A stretch of 64,000 nucleotides of DNA from Prostheceraeus crozeri (lineage: Eukaryota > Platyhelminthes > Polycladida > Euryleptidae), in the NCBI GenBank assembly GCA_907163375.1, contig CAJQUW010003173.1, forward strand, positions 1 through 64,000, in the 5' to 3' direction. The translations under genes and the position numbers were made by a program. This document shows, piece by piece, positions 60,803 through 64,000 of the stretch. Under the pieces are notes generated by a model, which saw only the letters and a list, made by a program, of their open reading frames with translations, had not been told where the DNA came from and did not search any database. Each line of letters begins with the position of its first letter. Within the stretch, counting starts at the first letter, position 1.

Positions 60803-61049
60803 AGTGGGTTGGAGGGACACTTCCTAAAAGTCAGTCTTACAATTTCGAGATGACCATTAAGAGTTACTATGCACACAATATAACATACAGATGTAAGACA
60901 TATACAGATACATGTATGCATGCAGATAATAATGGTCTGCTTGCAAACTGCTTTTACGTAGTGTCCGCAGAGCTAAAGATCGAACAGAAAGCTGAGATGT
61001 TGAACTGTCTGAGCATATTACGCAAACACTTACTATACAAAACACAAGC
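60803..61049 (+). CDS. Possible second exon, small cysteine-containing protein
   Basis: An open frame that starts after an AG at 60802 and would continue the 60563 exon in phase, reading E-W-V-G-G-T. It contains YRCKTYTDTC, a further NC and another NC, and one N-glycosylation motif (NIT), all in keeping with an extracellular protein. It ends at a strong donor, GCG|GTGAGTAT (61049/61050); without splicing the frame stops at 61128. The acceptor choice is uncertain. I do not recognise the family. Confidence 0.3.
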
Positions 61050-61128
61050 GGTGAGTATACTATATAAACAGCTCGAACTGATATCTACGTATATCTCAAA
61101 CTGTGAAACTAAGAAAACCGAACGATAG

Positions 61129-63943
61129 GCCTATCATCCGACTTATGAGTTGATAGTCGCAAATTTCTATGAAAGGCGACTAGAAACATCAACATGGCCT
61201 AGGTTCTGCTATGGATCTAACCAAGTGTTGTTCACGTGCATAAATCAAAATTTGACAATGATTTTGAAGTGTAAAATGTGAAAAGTTCTGATAATTGCAA
61301 TGTCGTATCACAGAAGGGATACATTTGAGATCGATCTATTCAATACCTCTAATGCAGGATTTCTATTTAGGATCTGCAACACTTTATCAAGTTTCGCTCT
61401 TGATTATACTTGATGCTTTTGAATAGCGTTTTCTACTCTTGACTTCCATGCTTTTTATATCTTAGGTCTATGACACATATTGAGAACACATGACAATTTG
61501 TAAACCACGCGCAAGATGGTGGCAGAGCAAGAGCAGTTACTGAGAAATGAATTCATCTTAAAAATTATATGACAGCCATCGTAGTACAGTGCTAGTTGTT
61601 ACATAATGATGTTTAATATAATTTTACACGAAAACATTGTTCATTATCCATTTTTAAATGAATTAATTAGTGCTGAATCATAAAAAGTTGCAAAACATTA
61701 ATAGCATTATAACTATTGTTCAAATAAACACTTTGGCTTTCACTGAAGAAAAGAAGCTACAACGCAAAATGCACTGTCTGAGACAAGTTGGAAAATTAGT
61801 ATATTTGTATTCTTCCTTTTGCTTGTGTCCTAAATCATGAAGATTTCGTCTCGAGATTAAACACAATGATACAATCGACACAAATGTCATCTATCATAAG
61901 TATCTCATACAGAGCACATTTTACATCATCGTGTCTCATTTGAAAATTTTACATTGACTGAATTGCAAAATGAAATAGTGATGATCCGTCATATAGCCTT
62001 CCATTTTTCCCACTGCTGTAAGCTTGGTAGGAATGAGGCACTGGTGAATATATGATCATTAAAGTGTAAGTAACGTCTGTTGCTAAGGCAAAGTTGGTGA
62101 ATTGGGCGACCAATCATCTTCAACATACTGTTCAAAGCGACTTTTATAAAGATAATGGGCTCTTAAAATCTCAGCAGCAGTGTAGCTTGTTGATGAAAAA
62201 TCGATGAAAATTTGTGGCATGAATCGGAGGATGACTTCAAATTAAAAAAAATGATATTTGAGATAGGAAAAATATGTATTCTTGTATAAGCATTGCGCAA
62301 ACTCATTACAGAGAATTAGATATTTCATGCTTCCAAGTTCCAACTCACTGTGGCTGAATGGCTAATGCAAAAGCATCGTGGTACCGCCAATCTTTCCATG
62401 CTCGATGTTTTCAGTGAGAACAAATGAATTGTTTCCGAGAGCTTAAATGTGAGAGGTAGAGAAGTTTTCAGTCTTTAAATACATATTATCATAAAGATTT
62501 CGACCGATTACACGGATATGGAGGATAGAGGCGACAATCAATTATGATGTAATTGTGATTTACTTGAATAAACTACTCCCGCAAAATTAACAAGTTTCTG
62601 ACAATTGATCAAAACCAGCATTATGAAAGGATGTGACAATTTATCAGCAGGGACCTGAGAATCGACAAATTTTGAATCGAATCGAATTGAATCATAGAAA
62701 ATTTACAGAGTCCTGCTTAGGTTTATTATATATACGTTTTTTTAGCCAGCTGCTTGACCAATAAGAAAACAGCCATAATCATGTAGCTTATATGACTGTT
62801 GAAAGATGCCGTGACACCTTGACATTCAGAAGGAATTAAGCAGTCAAATTAAATTTCTTTATTATTTTGGGAACATTGTTGCCTACTACACTTTGTAACT
62901 CAACCGAATTCGAATGACATGTTGACGCTGCATTATTAGGTAGATCCTGGATGTTGATTTGAAATGTGACTTCCCAATGACCTTGTTTGCCAAATTAGGT
63001 AGCTTGATGATAGAGACTAGGTTTGTAAGCTCAGGTTATCAGAAAAAGATCCTTTGAATCTCACGGGGGGAGTGGAACTGCAACCTTTATTCATCGTTCC
63101 TATACTTAATTTATGAGCCTGAAAAGCACAACTTTTCATGAATCAGCAAATTCCACCATTTGTTTAATCCTCTAGTGATTTATTTATATCTGCTCAGCTC
63201 TGCGAAATCAAATTGAATGTGGTGCTATTTTTCAAACTGGTGAACGACTTGTGAACGGAAATGGATTTTACTGTTGTAATAATATTACAATAATATCTTT
63301 ATTGAAGTCCTACATATCAAGAATCAGTAGGAGCATTTTCTAAAAGCTTCTAGGAATTGAAAGAGCAATAATCTACATGTATTTAGTGATATTCAAAAGT
63401 AAATTCCTTGTCAGAAATCCAACTCTATACGGTATCATTGATAAAGAATTGAAGAAAATGGGAAATCGCAATAATGGTTATTATCAAAAGAAGTGACTGT
63501 AGGGTATACAAAAATCTACAAAATCAGATTTCTTCGAAGTATTAGCAAAAAGGCTAATTTTTCTTATTTTTCCAGTGAGTCTGTCTCACTTTGAAACTGA
63601 ATTAACGGAGGATATTGATTTGATGAGATCGATGCAGGCAGGTATGGGCCTTGATATGTGCCGGCATACATTTAAATACCGGGATCAAATCTATCTCAAT
63701 TAATATACTGGATCATCCCCTGTCGGAACAGTTGTCGGATGAAGAATCCACACCTCCATTTGCGATAATTTATATGAATAGCGTGGAAATAAAGTCATGA
63801 AAGTTGTTAAATAGTCACAATATTTCACCATACGAGTATATCGACGATATAATCCTGGGTCCTTTCCTCAATGATAAGAATGCACTTCAGCGTATCCATG
63901 GCACGCTTAACTCAATATATGATAATATTCAATTACTTTAGAA
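61129..63943. other. Non-coding stretch
   Basis: AT-rich, short frames only. If the 60.6-kb gene is real this is intron or 3' flank. Nothing else recognised. Confidence 0.4.
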
Positions 63944-64000
63944 CAGGGTTTCTTGAACTGGGGGCGCCCCCCCAAGGGGGCGTGGAGGGTTTTCAGGGGG
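63944..64000. mobile_element. Left end of a hAT-like element, cut by the window edge
   Basis: Starts CAGGGTTTCTTGAACTGGGG, then a GC-rich palindrome of the form GGGGGCGCCCCCCC followed by AAGGGGGCGTGG. CAGGG...TTGAACTGGGG ends with a G/C palindrome are typical of animal hAT (Charlie/Buster-type) elements. The target-site duplication would be CTTTAGAA (63936-63943); the other end is outside the window. Confidence 0.6.

Overview
The window is a piece of an AT-rich, gene-poor, transposon-dense eukaryotic genome, most likely an invertebrate animal. The evidence is: spliced genes with short GT-AG introns; an alpha-tubulin gene with the intron layout common in animals (a start-codon exon, then a phase-1 intron near codon 73); a DSTYK-like GTPase/kinase fusion; and a metazoan-style mix of mobile elements (hAT, PIF/Harbinger, Tc1/mariner, Penelope-like elements, and a LINE that appears to carry a restriction-like endonuclease). 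I cannot name the phylum with confidence.

Layout. 1-4.7 kb: non-coding DNA with one imperfect duplication. 4.8-7.3 kb: a long uninterrupted ORF combining a dynamin-like G domain and a protein-kinase fold, both with key catalytic residues replaced. 7.8-13.9 kb: a hAT-type element with an 8-bp target-site duplication, into which a PIF/Harbinger transposon (8.1-11.3 kb) and a palindromic Penelope fragment (12.5-13.6 kb) have jumped. 19.4-23.5 kb: a decayed LINE on the minus strand, interrupted by a second copy of the same hAT element (20.9-22.6 kb). 24.6-26.0 kb: a Tc1 element with an intron in its transposase, flanked by a scattered array of a 16-bp motif. 31.5-54.3 kb: a divergent alpha-tubulin locus on the minus strand. 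40.5-43.0 and 44.0-45.4 kb: Tc1/mariner elements in the tubulin intron. 46.7-47.5 kb: a long fold-back. 51.6-52.5 kb: a degraded hAT-like element. 56.5-57.7 kb: a second Penelope fragment between inverted arms. 60.6-61.1 kb: a possible small secreted-protein gene. At the right edge a further hAT-like terminus starts and is cut off.

The most interesting system is the tubulin locus. A start exon and an N-terminal exon at 54.0-54.3 kb join in frame to a body exon at 37.3-38.7 kb. A second, duplicated body exon at 31.5-32.9 kb has the same acceptor and phase but no N-terminal exon that I can find, so the two bodies may be alternative 3' terminal exons. Both bodies carry Q at the alpha-tubulin position equivalent to E254, the residue that drives GTP hydrolysis in the lattice. 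Both also have A in place of T145 in the GTP-binding glycine loop, and acidic tails of about 95-102 residues instead of about 13. The shared N-terminal exon has a shortened loop without K40. This looks like a specialised alpha-tubulin that would build hydrolysis-resistant microtubules; that function is inference.
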